Shown: in pieces, positions 24,805 through 32,761 of the stretch
Layout: every line of letters begins with the position of its first letter
Position numbering within the stretch: position 1 is the first letter of the stretch
NCBI GenBank assembly: GCA_015075325.1
Contig: JABTUP010000023.1
Location: 1-49,047 of the forward strand
Reading direction: 5' to 3'
DNA: 49,047 nt
Source: Flavobacteriales bacterium
GTDB lineage: Bacteria > Bacteroidota > Bacteroidia > Flavobacteriales_E > Vicingaceae
The notes under the pieces: generated by a model
The model's input: only the letters and a program-made list of their open reading frames with translations
What the model was told of the DNA's origin: nothing
The model's database searches: none
Translations under genes and position numbers: made by a program

Positions 24805-24813
24805 AAAAAAAAA

Positions 24814-25125
24814 ATGAACAAATTAGCAATTTTATTAATGTCTATTCCAAAAGGTGCTGAAACACTTATAATGTTTGGATTAATTTTCGTGGTATTTTAC
24901 TTTTTTATGATTAGACCACAAGTAAAAAAACAAAAAGAACAAAAACTATTTAGAGAAGCTTTAAAAAAGGGTGATAAAATTGTTACTATTGGTGGAATTC
25001 ACGGTAAAATTGACCAAGTAAACGACGAAACTGTTGTTATTGAAGTAGAAGGTGGAAATCGTTTGAAAATTGAAAAATCAGCAATTGCTAAGGAATTTTC
25101 AGGTGAAGAAATGGAAAAAAAATAA
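24814..25125 (+). CDS. yajC: Sec translocon accessory protein YajC
   Basis: 103 residues: a single N-terminal membrane segment (about 16-35) ending YFFMIRPQVKKQKEQ, the family hallmark, then a small soluble domain with GDKIVTIGGIHGKIDQVNDETVVIEV. YajC associates with SecDF and supports protein export. The ATG directly follows the A/C-rich tandem repeat, whose final run of A's forms the leader and lacks any Shine-Dalgarno sequence. Confidence 0.95.
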   Translation: MNKLAILLMSIPKGAETLIMFGLIFVVFYFFMIRPQVKKQKEQKLFREALKKGDKIVTIGGIHGKIDQVNDETVVIEVEGGNRLKIEKSAIAKEFSGEEMEKK

Positions 25126-25132
25126 TTGAGTA

Positions 25133-26128
25133 TTGAAAAATATTTTAACACAATTTAAAAACAATTTTAGTAAAGCTTCTGTAAACAGGAAGCTTTACGT
25201 GTTTTTGGTGTGTTTTGTATTATCGGCTTTTTATTGGCTTTTAAATGTTTTAGGAAATTCATACAATACCACACTTAAAGTTAATACAACCTATAAAAAC
25301 AATCCAGAAAATTATATTATTTTAAATGACCTCCCAAAAACAATAGATGTCGAAATCTCAGGAATTGGTTATTATTTATTGATATACAAGCTAGGTTTAA
25401 AAACGCCATCTATTTCAATTGATTTAAGTAAAATAAATATTTTAGAGTCGAATAAACAAAAGGTTATTTATTTTAATGAATTTGAATCAACTATTGAAAA
25501 TCAATTAGGAAATAAAATAGAATTGGAATCAATTTACCCGTTAAGTTACAATGTTATTTTAGATGAAATAACTGAAAAACTCATTAAAGTAATTCCGCTA
25601 ATGAATATTTCATTTGGCAGCCAATACCAACTATCAGACACCATTAAAGTGGTTCCAAATTTTATTAAAATTACTGGGCCAAAAATTGTGTTAGATACGC
25701 TAAAAAAAGTTCCTTCCGTATTATTGAAACTAAATAACATTGAATCATCTCAACAAATTGAAGTTGATCTGAATAATCAATTTTTAAAATCGAGAAAATT
25801 AACCACTGAAACAAAATCCATTCAACTGCAACTGCAAGTTGATAGATTTACTGAATACAACATTAAAATTCCAATTAAAAAAATAAACCTACCTGAAAAC
25901 ATGGATGTTACCATATTCCCTAATCAAGTAGAAATTAAGTTTATGGTTTCGTTAAGTAAACTATCCACAATTAATGAATTTGATTTTAGTGCTTCTGTAG
26001 ATTGCTCTTCTATAAATAGTCAATTCAAAAAAATAAAAGTCAATTTAGATAAGTATCCAACCCATATAAAATCCATTTCATTAAAACCAGCAAATGTAGA
26101 GTATGTGCTTAGACGAAACGAAAACTAA
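25133..26128 (+). CDS. YbbR domain-containing (CdaR-like) membrane-anchored protein
   Basis: 331 residues from a TTG start 7 bases after yajC. One N-terminal membrane anchor (about 20-42, LYVFLVCFVLSAFYWLLNVLG) is followed by repeated YbbR-type beta domains (for example LNDLPKTIDVEISGIG near 65-80 and VVPNFIKITGPKIVLDTL near 175-192). In Firmicutes such proteins (CdaR) control the di-adenylate cyclase CdaA; no cyclase gene is adjacent here, so that role is unproved. The end overlaps coaE by 26 bases. Confidence 0.82.
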   Translation: MKNILTQFKNNFSKASVNRKLYVFLVCFVLSAFYWLLNVLGNSYNTTLKVNTTYKNNPENYIILNDLPKTIDVEISGIGYYLLIYKLGLKTPSISIDLSKINILESNKQKVIYFNEFESTIENQLGNKIELESIYPLSYNVILDEITEKLIKVIPLMNISFGSQYQLSDTIKVVPNFIKITGPKIVLDTLKKVPSVLLKLNNIESSQQIEVDLNNQFLKSRKLTTETKSIQLQLQVDRFTEYNIKIPIKKINLPENMDVTIFPNQVEIKFMVSLSKLSTINEFDFSASVDCSSINSQFKKIKVNLDKYPTHIKSISLKPANVEYVLRRNEN

Positions 26129-26720
26129 ACCTTTATTGGTTGGATTAACTGGAGGAATTGGCAGCGGAAAATCTACCATTGCTAAAATATTTAGTTCATT
26201 AAGCATAAAGGTTTATAATTCGGATATTGAAGCTAAGAAAATAATTAATACTGATGCCAAAACTATTGAACTTTTAAAGCAAAAATTTGGAGCTGATGTT
26301 TACACTGAATTTGGTATTGATTCAAAAAAAATGGCTGAATTGGTTTTTAACAACAAAATAGCTTTAGAAGAATTAAACAAAATAGTTCACCCAAGAGTTA
26401 AAGAGCATTTTGAAAATTGGGTATGTTCTAACCAAACAGACCTTATTTTAATAAAAGAAGCAGCAATTTTAATTGAAAGTGGTGCAAATAAAGGTTTGGA
26501 TAAAATTATTGTAGTTACTGCTCCAGAAGAATTACGAGTTAAACGAGTGGTAAAAAGAGATAAGGTGAATGAAATTGATGTAAAGAAAAGAATTATTGCC
26601 CAAATGAGTGATGCTGAACGAATCAATTTTGCAGATTACATCATTTATAATAATGAAAAAGACTTGGTTATTCCCCAAGTCTTAAGCATTTACAATCAAT
26701 TAATTTCTACTATTCATTAG
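26103..26720 (+). CDS. coaE: Dephospho-CoA kinase
   Basis: 205 residues, the typical length. The P-loop is GGIGSGKST (17-25), followed by VYNSDIEAKKI (the SD.I motif), VHPRVKEHFENW, IKEAAILIESG and VVTAPEELRVKRVVKRD. It catalyses the last step of coenzyme A synthesis, ATP-dependent 3'-phosphorylation of dephospho-CoA. The gene overlaps ybbR by 26 bases at its start and the convergent TPR gene by 11 bases at its end. Confidence 0.95.
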   Translation: MCLDETKTKPLLVGLTGGIGSGKSTIAKIFSSLSIKVYNSDIEAKKIINTDAKTIELLKQKFGADVYTEFGIDSKKMAELVFNNKIALEELNKIVHPRVKEHFENWVCSNQTDLILIKEAAILIESGANKGLDKIIVVTAPEELRVKRVVKRDKVNEIDVKKRIIAQMSDAERINFADYIIYNNEKDLVIPQVLSIYNQLISTIH

Positions 26721-27525
26721 TAGAGGTGTCTTCATCTTCACTATAGAATTTTCTCATAATTCTATCGTCTTCTTTAGCTTTTTCTTTACGTTGTTCCATT
26801 TTTTGTTTATCCAATTCATCTGGGTCGTATTTTTTAAATACATCAACTAATTTTTTTGCTTTATTGGCATTTGTAGCATCGCCTTTTTGAGTTAAATATT
26901 CACTCACAATAAGCATTCCGTGAGCCAACACGCCTGCTGTAACTTCAGAAGGTTTAAAGTTTTCGTCGATTTTAGCTAATGCATCTAAAATGTTTTTATC
27001 TCCTTCGGCATAGTTCAATGATTTTACCTCCCCTATTCCTTGCCAAAGCAGTAAAATTGGGTCGTTTGGTAAAGCTTTAACAGCATTTTTGTAAGCTCCT
27101 GCAGATTTTCTGTAATCTTCCATTAAAAAATAATGCTGTCCAAGTTTGTTTGACGTATCTGCTAATAAGTCGTAATATTCTTTGTAATCGTTGTAATGCT
27201 CATTTGCTTTTGCATCTTTTTTCATAAAAGTATACAAATATTTTTGAGCCATTTTTAATGTGTTGGCGTACTTTCCGCCTTTTCCAATATCATATTTATC
27301 TGGTCGTTTCGACATTTGATAATAACCCATTGAGGCGTAAATAAACGGAAGAGGATTCTTTTTATAAGCATCATTTTCTGCTAATGCTAATGATTTATCA
27401 ACCACTTTGTCGTATTTTTCATCAACATAAAGAAAAACCAATTCATCAATTTTTTTGTCTGTTTGAGCATCTATTCGTAAAAACGACAACAATCCGATGG
27501 CTGAGAGTAAAATATATTTTTTCAT
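26710..27525 (-). CDS. Exported TPR-like protein
   Basis: 271 residues from ATG 27525, chosen because it begins a clear signal peptide (MKKYILLSAIGLLSFLRIDA-Q). An upstream in-frame ATG at 27591 would add an unlikely 22 residues. The mature part is helical with TPR-like pairs (YIYASMGYYQMSKR context, KYLYTFMKKDAKANEHYNDY, LGQHYFLMEDYRKSAGAYKNAVKALPNDP), and the C terminus is highly charged (QKMEQRKEKAKEDDRIMRK). It probably works as a periplasmic scaffold. No specific family name can be given. Confidence 0.72.
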   Translation of the reverse strand: MKKYILLSAIGLLSFLRIDAQTDKKIDELVFLYVDEKYDKVVDKSLALAENDAYKKNPLPFIYASMGYYQMSKRPDKYDIGKGGKYANTLKMAQKYLYTFMKKDAKANEHYNDYKEYYDLLADTSNKLGQHYFLMEDYRKSAGAYKNAVKALPNDPILLLWQGIGEVKSLNYAEGDKNILDALAKIDENFKPSEVTAGVLAHGMLIVSEYLTQKGDATNANKAKKLVDVFKKYDPDELDKQKMEQRKEKAKEDDRIMRKFYSEDEDTSTNE

Positions 27526-27634
27526 GGGTTTGAATTTTTTTATTAAAAGTAAATATTTTAAAGCTTTAAAACAAACAAAGATAATGCCCAATTTAATATA
27601 TCTACCTAATTTTACTGTAAATTACTCAATAATT

Positions 27635-28168
27635 ATGTTCGATAGAATTTCAATTAAGAAAAATGATGCCGCCTTAGAAATAGAAATAAAGGCTCTAAAA
27701 GACAATAAAAAACAACAGTTACTTTTGGTTTGGATTGCTTTATTTTCGTTGTGTGGACTAGCTATTTTTAATCAGTTTTTTTACGATTACGATAAATCAA
27801 GTAAAGTTTTTTTTGCTGTTTATTTGGCATTTTGGTTTTTCTTTGAGTTTAAAGTAATTTATGCTTACCGCTGGAGAAACATTGGAAAAGAAAAAATTAT
27901 TATCGACTCAAAAAAACTTTTACTCACTAAAGAAATTGGTAAACGTGGCGTTACTCAAACTTATGATTTAGAAAAAATAAAAGATTTTAAAGCTTTTGAT
28001 ACTCCAGACCCAACATTTATTAAAATGATTAATACCTCGTATTGGAATATCAATAAATACAATTTGGTTTTTACCTACGAAGATATTAAGGTTCCGTTTG
28101 GTATTGATTTAGATGCAAATCAAACGAAAAAAATATTGCATGAAATTAAAAGCTTTATAAAAAAATAA
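27635..28168 (+). CDS. Hypothetical protein with two membrane helices and a PH-like domain
   Basis: 177 residues from ATG 27635. In-frame starts further upstream (27497, 27584) overlap the divergent TPR gene or give a poor leader. A short cytoplasmic N terminus (FDRISIKKNDAALEIEIKAL) precedes two hydrophobic helices (about residues 29-47 and 57-75). A basic segment (YRWRNIGKEKIIID) and a C-terminal beta-rich domain (about 88-165) follow. This hairpin-plus-domain layout resembles bacterial membrane PH-like proteins. Function unknown. Confidence 0.6.
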   Translation: MFDRISIKKNDAALEIEIKALKDNKKQQLLLVWIALFSLCGLAIFNQFFYDYDKSSKVFFAVYLAFWFFFEFKVIYAYRWRNIGKEKIIIDSKKLLLTKEIGKRGVTQTYDLEKIKDFKAFDTPDPTFIKMINTSYWNINKYNLVFTYEDIKVPFGIDLDANQTKKILHEIKSFIKK

Positions 28169-29230
28169 TCAACTGATTTTAAATATAGCAGTTTTTACCC
28201 TTTTAGTTTTAACACCGTCTATTGTTTCTTCGTTAATTAAATTTTGTGCAGTAGTGTCTTCAAACACTTCTTTTAAGTTTTTTATAGCTCCAGCCGGAAT
28301 GTTGTTTTTAATTAATAAATCCATTAATGGTTTTCTGTTGTATTGTTTAAAAAAAGGAATCAATTCTTTGGTTAATGATTTACGGTTATTAACTCTTAAG
28401 GGGTTGGTTTGGTATTTTTTTGATGATTTTATTTTTGTAGCATCAATTAAATCTAACAATTTGATAAATTGATTATCACTTCCAATTGCCAAAACAACCT
28501 GTTTATTGTCTTTTGTAGTAAATACTTCGCCGTAAGGTGCTATATTAGGGTGTAATGAGCCTATTGTTTCAGGAATATAATTGTTCATTAACCAATTGCT
28601 TGCTTGATTTTTTAATGCCGAAATTGCTGCATCATATAATGACACCTCAACAAAACTACCTTTTTGCTGTTTTTCTCTTTTTAATAAAGCTAATAATAAT
28701 CCTTGTTTTAGTTGATGAGCCGCCAACACGTCGATTAATGCAACAGGCATTTTTAATGCACCACTTTTTTTAGTTCCGTTCATCGACATAAAACCTGTTT
28801 CGGCTTGTAAAACTACATCAAAAGCAACTCTTTCTGAATTTGAACCAAAGCCTGTTATTGCACCATAAATAAGTTTAGGATTTATTTTTTTTAATGTTTT
28901 ATAATCCATTTGTAATTTTATATCATCACCTTTTTTAAAGTTGGCAATAACTACATCAGCTTTCTTAACTAGTTCATGAATTTTTTTTTGTTCAACTTCT
29001 TGTTTGAGATTTAGTTGTAAATATTTTTTATTCCAATTTACTGAGGAAAAATAAGCTGAAACAGAACTTGTTTTATTTTCAGTTGGAAGTTTCCATGTAC
29101 GAGTAACATCTCCAGAGGTTTGCTTGTTTTCAACTTTTATTACTTTAGCACCTAGTTCAGAAAAAAACATTCCTACATCAGGACCAGCTAAAACACCTGC
29201 TAATTCTATAACAACTAAATCTTTTAACAT
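28169..29230 (-). CDS. CaiB/BaiF family (family III) CoA transferase
   Basis: 353 residues. The N terminus VIELAGVLAGPDVGMFFSELGAKVIKVE is diagnostic for family III CoA transferases and alpha-methylacyl-CoA racemases. The expected catalytic Asp lies in AFDVVLQAETGFMS, and LYDAAISALKNQASNWL follows. It moves CoA between carboxylic acids or acts as a racemase; substrate not assignable. At 353 residues it is closer to racemase length than to formyl-CoA transferase (about 430). It is last of four minus-strand genes and starts 3 bases after the NlpC/P60 gene. Confidence 0.88.
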   Translation of the reverse strand: MLKDLVVIELAGVLAGPDVGMFFSELGAKVIKVENKQTSGDVTRTWKLPTENKTSSVSAYFSSVNWNKKYLQLNLKQEVEQKKIHELVKKADVVIANFKKGDDIKLQMDYKTLKKINPKLIYGAITGFGSNSERVAFDVVLQAETGFMSMNGTKKSGALKMPVALIDVLAAHQLKQGLLLALLKREKQQKGSFVEVSLYDAAISALKNQASNWLMNNYIPETIGSLHPNIAPYGEVFTTKDNKQVVLAIGSDNQFIKLLDLIDATKIKSSKKYQTNPLRVNNRKSLTKELIPFFKQYNRKPLMDLLIKNNIPAGAIKNLKEVFEDTTAQNLINEETIDGVKTKRVKTAIFKIS

Positions 29231-29233
29231 AGG

Positions 29234-29737
29234 TTATTCAGGAAATCTACCTCCAGCGTAATAATATTTTTGATAATAGGGTTCGCTTAAATTGCTAATA
29301 ATTACTCCACTTTTAACCGAGGCATGAATAAAATTTCCATCTTTTAGATATACTCCTACATGTGAAATTTGATTTCTGCTAATTTTAAAGAAAACTAAAT
29401 CTCCTTCTTTTAAATCGGCTTTATTTTTTATAGGAATAATTTGATCATAAATGGTTTTACTACCTCCTTCTAATTTTAAATTATACACTTTTTCGTACAG
29501 TTTTTTTGTTAAACCCGAACAATCAATACCTGCTGTTGAGTTTCCTGCATAACGATAAGGAGTATCAATCCATTGAAAAGCCTCAGTGTATAAGTAATCG
29601 TAACTACACGAATCAATTGAAATACCGTTTCTACAGAAAAAATCGTCAATTAAAGGCTCAATATAAACACTTTGAGCCTTTGTTAATGTATTAAAATACA
29701 ACAAACTAAATACTATAAATAAAAACTTTTTAATCAT
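29234..29737 (-). CDS. Exported NlpC/P60 family cysteine peptidase
   Basis: 167 residues with a signal peptide (about 1-21, LTKA-Q). The catalytic triad of NlpC/P60 peptidoglycan endopeptidases is intact: Cys73 in GIDCSGL, His126 in SHVGVYL, and His138 in NFIHASV. Surrounding motifs TPYRYAGNST and LKEGDLVFF are typical. It should cleave the D-Glu to meso-DAP (or similar) peptide bond in the wall during growth. It sits 3 bases from both neighbours in the operon. Confidence 0.93.
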   Translation of the reverse strand: MIKKFLFIVFSLLYFNTLTKAQSVYIEPLIDDFFCRNGISIDSCSYDYLYTEAFQWIDTPYRYAGNSTAGIDCSGLTKKLYEKVYNLKLEGGSKTIYDQIIPIKNKADLKEGDLVFFKISRNQISHVGVYLKDGNFIHASVKSGVIISNLSEPYYQKYYYAGGRFPE

Positions 29738-29740
29738 TAA

Positions 29741-30325
29741 TTATTTTTTTGTCATTTTTATAAATAATTCCCTATCCTTTCTTGGAATAATTGAATTATA
29801 CGCATTTTCCATAATTTCAATAGAAAAGTAAGGTGCAAAGGTACTATAATATTCAGCAGAATTTCCTCCAAAAGGAGGCTTGTCTTCGTTCAGTTTATCA
29901 TTAAAAAGTAAACCTACCAGTTTTCCATTTTTATTCAAAATAGAGGAAGTATGTTCTGCATATTGTTTTCTCAGATTTGGGTTAATAGCACAAAAAAAAG
30001 TTTGCTCAATTATTAAATCGTACATATTGTTATGAATAAAAAAATCATCGCAAATCAATTGATTTAAAGGAAATTTTGGAACTCTTTTTTTGAAATTTTC
30101 TAGTGCTAAAGGCGATAAATCGATTAAAAACACATTATTAAAACCATGATTAAATAAATATTCGGCTTCGTGAGCATTACCACAGCCTGGTATTAAAATC
30201 TTAATCGATTTATCAGTTAACTGATCAATGTATTCTTTAATTGGTGTTGAAATTTCTCCAATATCCCAACCCGTTTCATTGTTTACATATCTATTGTTCC
30301 AAAATTCTTTAGTTAAATCAATCAT
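29741..30325 (-). CDS. TPMT-family SAM-dependent methyltransferase
   Basis: 194 residues of the thiopurine S-methyltransferase-like group. The N-terminal W..RY...ETGWDIGEIS pattern (about 8-25) and the SAM motif LIPGCGNAHEAEYL with FLIDLSPLAL are clear, as is the conserved KPPFGG later on. Substrates of bacterial members include small thiols, selenium and tellurium compounds; the natural one here is unknown. Its start overlaps the end of the large outer-membrane gene by 8 bases (ATGATTGA), implying coupled translation. Confidence 0.9.
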   Translation of the reverse strand: MIDLTKEFWNNRYVNNETGWDIGEISTPIKEYIDQLTDKSIKILIPGCGNAHEAEYLFNHGFNNVFLIDLSPLALENFKKRVPKFPLNQLICDDFFIHNNMYDLIIEQTFFCAINPNLRKQYAEHTSSILNKNGKLVGLLFNDKLNEDKPPFGGNSAEYYSTFAPYFSIEIMENAYNSIIPRKDRELFIKMTKK

Positions 30326-32690
30326 TTCTTTTTCTTGGTTTGTTTAATATACATTCTCCTTTAGTATCGCCATGTGCTTCATGTGCTGGCCATGCTGATG
30401 CTGGTATTTCTATTGTTTGTGGATTTTGTTCATTTCCTGGAGGAATATGACAAATTTTAATTTTTGTTGGTTCGGGGTTATCAGTTGTTGTTGGACATTG
30501 TCCCATAACATCACCATGAGCTTGATGGCTACCCCAATCGGCAACATTTATATAAAGAGTTGTTTTTACTCCTGTTGTTGGATCTGTATGACAAATGTTA
30601 AAGTTGTTTTTGGGAGAACCAGATGTACTACATTCTCCTAGTACATCTCCATGTGCTTGGTGCGATGCCCATTGACTATTTGTAATAGACAAAGTTGATT
30701 TTGCACCAGTTGTTGGATCGGTATGACAGATTTTAAAATACTCTACTGGATTTGGAGTACTTGGACATTCTCCTAATATTCCGCCAATACTTTGATAGTA
30801 TGATAACAGGTACTTTTTTATTTTCTTGTTGTTATTATTTAAACAGATGGTAATTATTGTTTGATCAAATCCATCACAACTTCCAATAACATCGCCATGA
30901 GCTTGATGAGTAGCCCACTCTTGTTCAGTAATTTGCATAGGCTCTAAATTACCGTTTGTTTGATTGATATGACAAATGGTAATCGCTTTCACTTCTTTCG
31001 GACACAATCCTTTTGAATCGCCATGAGCCGCATGTGCAAACCAATCTTTTTCATCGATAATCAAATTCGATTTTGCTCCTGTTGTTGGGTCGGTATGGCA
31101 AATTTGTATTTGTTTGGTATTTACTACCAAAGGACATTCGCCCAATACGTCGCCATGTGCTTGATGGGTTGCCCATTCACTTTCAGGTATGGTTATTTTT
31201 TGTTTTAAGTTCGATTTTGCATCAGTATGACAAATGGTAATTGTTTTTATAACAATAGGGCATTCTCCTTTTACATCGCCGTGAGCTTGATGATTTAACC
31301 ATTCTGATTCTTTTATTTCAATAGATTGAGTTGTTCCATCTGTATTTTTATGGCAGATTTTAATGCTTTTTTCAATTGGAACAAAACAACTTAGATTAAA
31401 TTCTTTGATTTCTGTTTTAACCGAATTTTTAGCTAACACTTTAAATGAATTTACTCCCGACTTTAACTCTATAGTTGAATGAAGCACTCCTGATTGAAAA
31501 TAATAGAAATAAGATGGAATTTTCTCGTTATTTCTAAAAAATTCAATGTCTTTTTCGTTTGAAACATTTTCTATTTTAATTTCAATTTTTACATTACAAT
31601 TAGGTGAATTAAATGTTTTTGATGTTGGTGTTAACAACGTAATAATTGGTGGTTTTGGAGTTGTTGGATTATCAATTGGAATTGGTACTGGAGTCGGTGT
31701 TGGTATTGGAGTTGGCGTTGGAGTTGGAGTTGGCGTTGGTGCAGGTGTTGGAACTGGAGAAGGATTAGTAGTTGGCAGTGGAGCTGGTGTTGGCTGAGGA
31801 GTTGGTTTTGGCTTAGGTGCAGGATAGGTTTGTGGTTTAGGATTTTGAGTATAAGTTTGCTCCTCGTATTTATTGCTTCTAAACGTATAAAAAATAAAGT
31901 GAATTGAAGTATAATGATAAATATCTTTTATAAATGCATGGTCTTTAGATGGTTGATAAACTTGCCCATCAAAATAATCGGTTTGTGGTAATGATATTTT
32001 ATGCTCCAAAGCAAGGGTGAAAAATGGAGCAATTCTATAACCTAACCCAACACCAACTGTTGGGGTAAAAACAAATGATTTTGCACTTGGATTGGATACT
32101 TGAGTTTCATAATTTAAATCTCTTAATGTTTTTAGTTGGCTTCTTACATCTGCTTTATCGGTTATGTTAATTGTTGAATAATCATATTCATTTCCCAATG
32201 CATCAAACTGATTGGTTTCACTTTTATAATTAGTAGCACCACCACCAATAAACAAATAAAACAGAACTCCTTTTTGAATATAAAGTTTGTTAAACTTTAA
32301 CATGGCTTCTAATGAATATTCGTTTAAAGTGGTTCTGTTGTTTAAAAATATTGGAGTGTTTGAATAATCGTTTAGCGGATTATTAATGCCATTTAGTGCA
32401 TTATTACTTATTGCACCGCTATGTGGTGTAAAATCGTTACCAAAGGTTGTTCCCCATAAATAGCGTCCACGTAATGAAAACCCAAATAAACTGTAACTAT
32501 TTTGAACAATTGTATATTCTAAGGTTGTACCAAGTCCTAATCCGAATTTTTCGTTTGCTACATCTGCAGTTTGGTAAGTTCCGCCAAGATTAAAACCCCA
32601 CTTTAATTTTCCATATTCGTATGTATTTTGTTGGGCATTGGTGTTTCCTAAAAAAAGGATTAGTAAAAACAATAAAAAAAGGTTTCGCAT
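30318..32690 (-). CDS. Outer-membrane beta-barrel protein with Pro/Thr stalk and eight ICH-HGD-C repeats
   Basis: 790 residues: signal peptide (1-19, NTNA-Q); beta-barrel-like part (about 20-275) with alternating aromatic strands; Pro/Thr stalk (282-349); an Ig-like region (about 350-435); then eight modules with the pattern ICH...W..H.AHGD..G.C. The modules lie near 443-477, 484-519, 529-563, 570-605, 613-641, 652-687, 698-732 and 744-780. The fifth is degenerate (Cys kept, His-Gly-Asp lost). The last has the PPGN form common in environmental bacteria. The paired Cys and three His per module suggest a disulphide and possibly metal binding. The barrel would place the repeats outside the cell. 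It is first gene of a four-gene operon; function unknown. Confidence 0.72.
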   Translation of the reverse strand: MRNLFLLFLLILFLGNTNAQQNTYEYGKLKWGFNLGGTYQTADVANEKFGLGLGTTLEYTIVQNSYSLFGFSLRGRYLWGTTFGNDFTPHSGAISNNALNGINNPLNDYSNTPIFLNNRTTLNEYSLEAMLKFNKLYIQKGVLFYLFIGGGATNYKSETNQFDALGNEYDYSTINITDKADVRSQLKTLRDLNYETQVSNPSAKSFVFTPTVGVGLGYRIAPFFTLALEHKISLPQTDYFDGQVYQPSKDHAFIKDIYHYTSIHFIFYTFRSNKYEEQTYTQNPKPQTYPAPKPKPTPQPTPAPLPTTNPSPVPTPAPTPTPTPTPTPIPTPTPVPIPIDNPTTPKPPIITLLTPTSKTFNSPNCNVKIEIKIENVSNEKDIEFFRNNEKIPSYFYYFQSGVLHSTIELKSGVNSFKVLAKNSVKTEIKEFNLSCFVPIEKSIKICHKNTDGTTQSIEIKESEWLNHQAHGDVKGECPIVIKTITICHTDAKSNLKQKITIPESEWATHQAHGDVLGECPLVVNTKQIQICHTDPTTGAKSNLIIDEKDWFAHAAHGDSKGLCPKEVKAITICHINQTNGNLEPMQITEQEWATHQAHGDVIGSCDGFDQTIITICLNNNNKKIKKYLLSYYQSIGGILGECPSTPNPVEYFKICHTDPTTGAKSTLSITNSQWASHQAHGDVLGECSTSGSPKNNFNICHTDPTTGVKTTLYINVADWGSHQAHGDVMGQCPTTTDNPEPTKIKICHIPPGNEQNPQTIEIPASAWPAHEAHGDTKGECILNKPRKRND
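30351..31364 (-). repeat. Coding tandem array of eight ICH-HGD-C modules
   Basis: DNA encoding residues 443-780 of the outer-membrane protein. Units are about 105-125 bases with variable linkers. Modules 3, 6 and 7 share the segment CHTDPTTG, pointing to recent duplication, while module 5 (30768-30854) has decayed and module 8 is the most distinct. Confidence 0.8.
31644..31847 (-). repeat. Pro/Thr-coding minisatellite
   Basis: DNA for residues 282-349 of the outer-membrane protein. The core (about 31690-31750) is made of 6-base GGAGTT/GGCGTT-type units on the plus strand, encoding alternating Thr-Pro. Unit-number change would keep the frame and alter stalk length. Confidence 0.75.
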
Positions 32691-32706
32691 ATTTTAAAGG
32701 TATTAT

Positions 32707-32738
32707 AAACAAAAAGCCCCTCGCTAACGCGTGGGGCT
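32707..32738 (-). terminator. Intrinsic terminator downstream of the sigma factor gene
   Basis: On the minus strand AGCCCC (ACGC..GCGA) GGGGCT forms a GC-rich hairpin (32715-32738) followed by TTTTTGTTT (32707-32714). It lies 24 bases after the sigma gene stop and 17 bases before the outer-membrane gene start, so it separates the two units. Confidence 0.85.
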
Positions 32739-32761
32739 TAAAATTAATTTTTTTTATTCAA

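Noticed and set aside
24455..24829. Minus-strand hydrophobic frame rich in Phe, Cys and Leu
   Set aside because: Produced by the A/C tandem repeat and the antisense of DUF1573; composition is an artefact.
29865..29878. CCTCC-AAAA-GGAGG palindrome inside the TPMT-like gene
   Set aside because: Looks like a sixth palindromic element, but it encodes the conserved KPPFGG motif of the family and lacks the G-rich tail.
31546..31797. Plus-strand Gly/Val-rich frame
   Set aside because: Antisense of the Pro/Thr stalk minisatellite.
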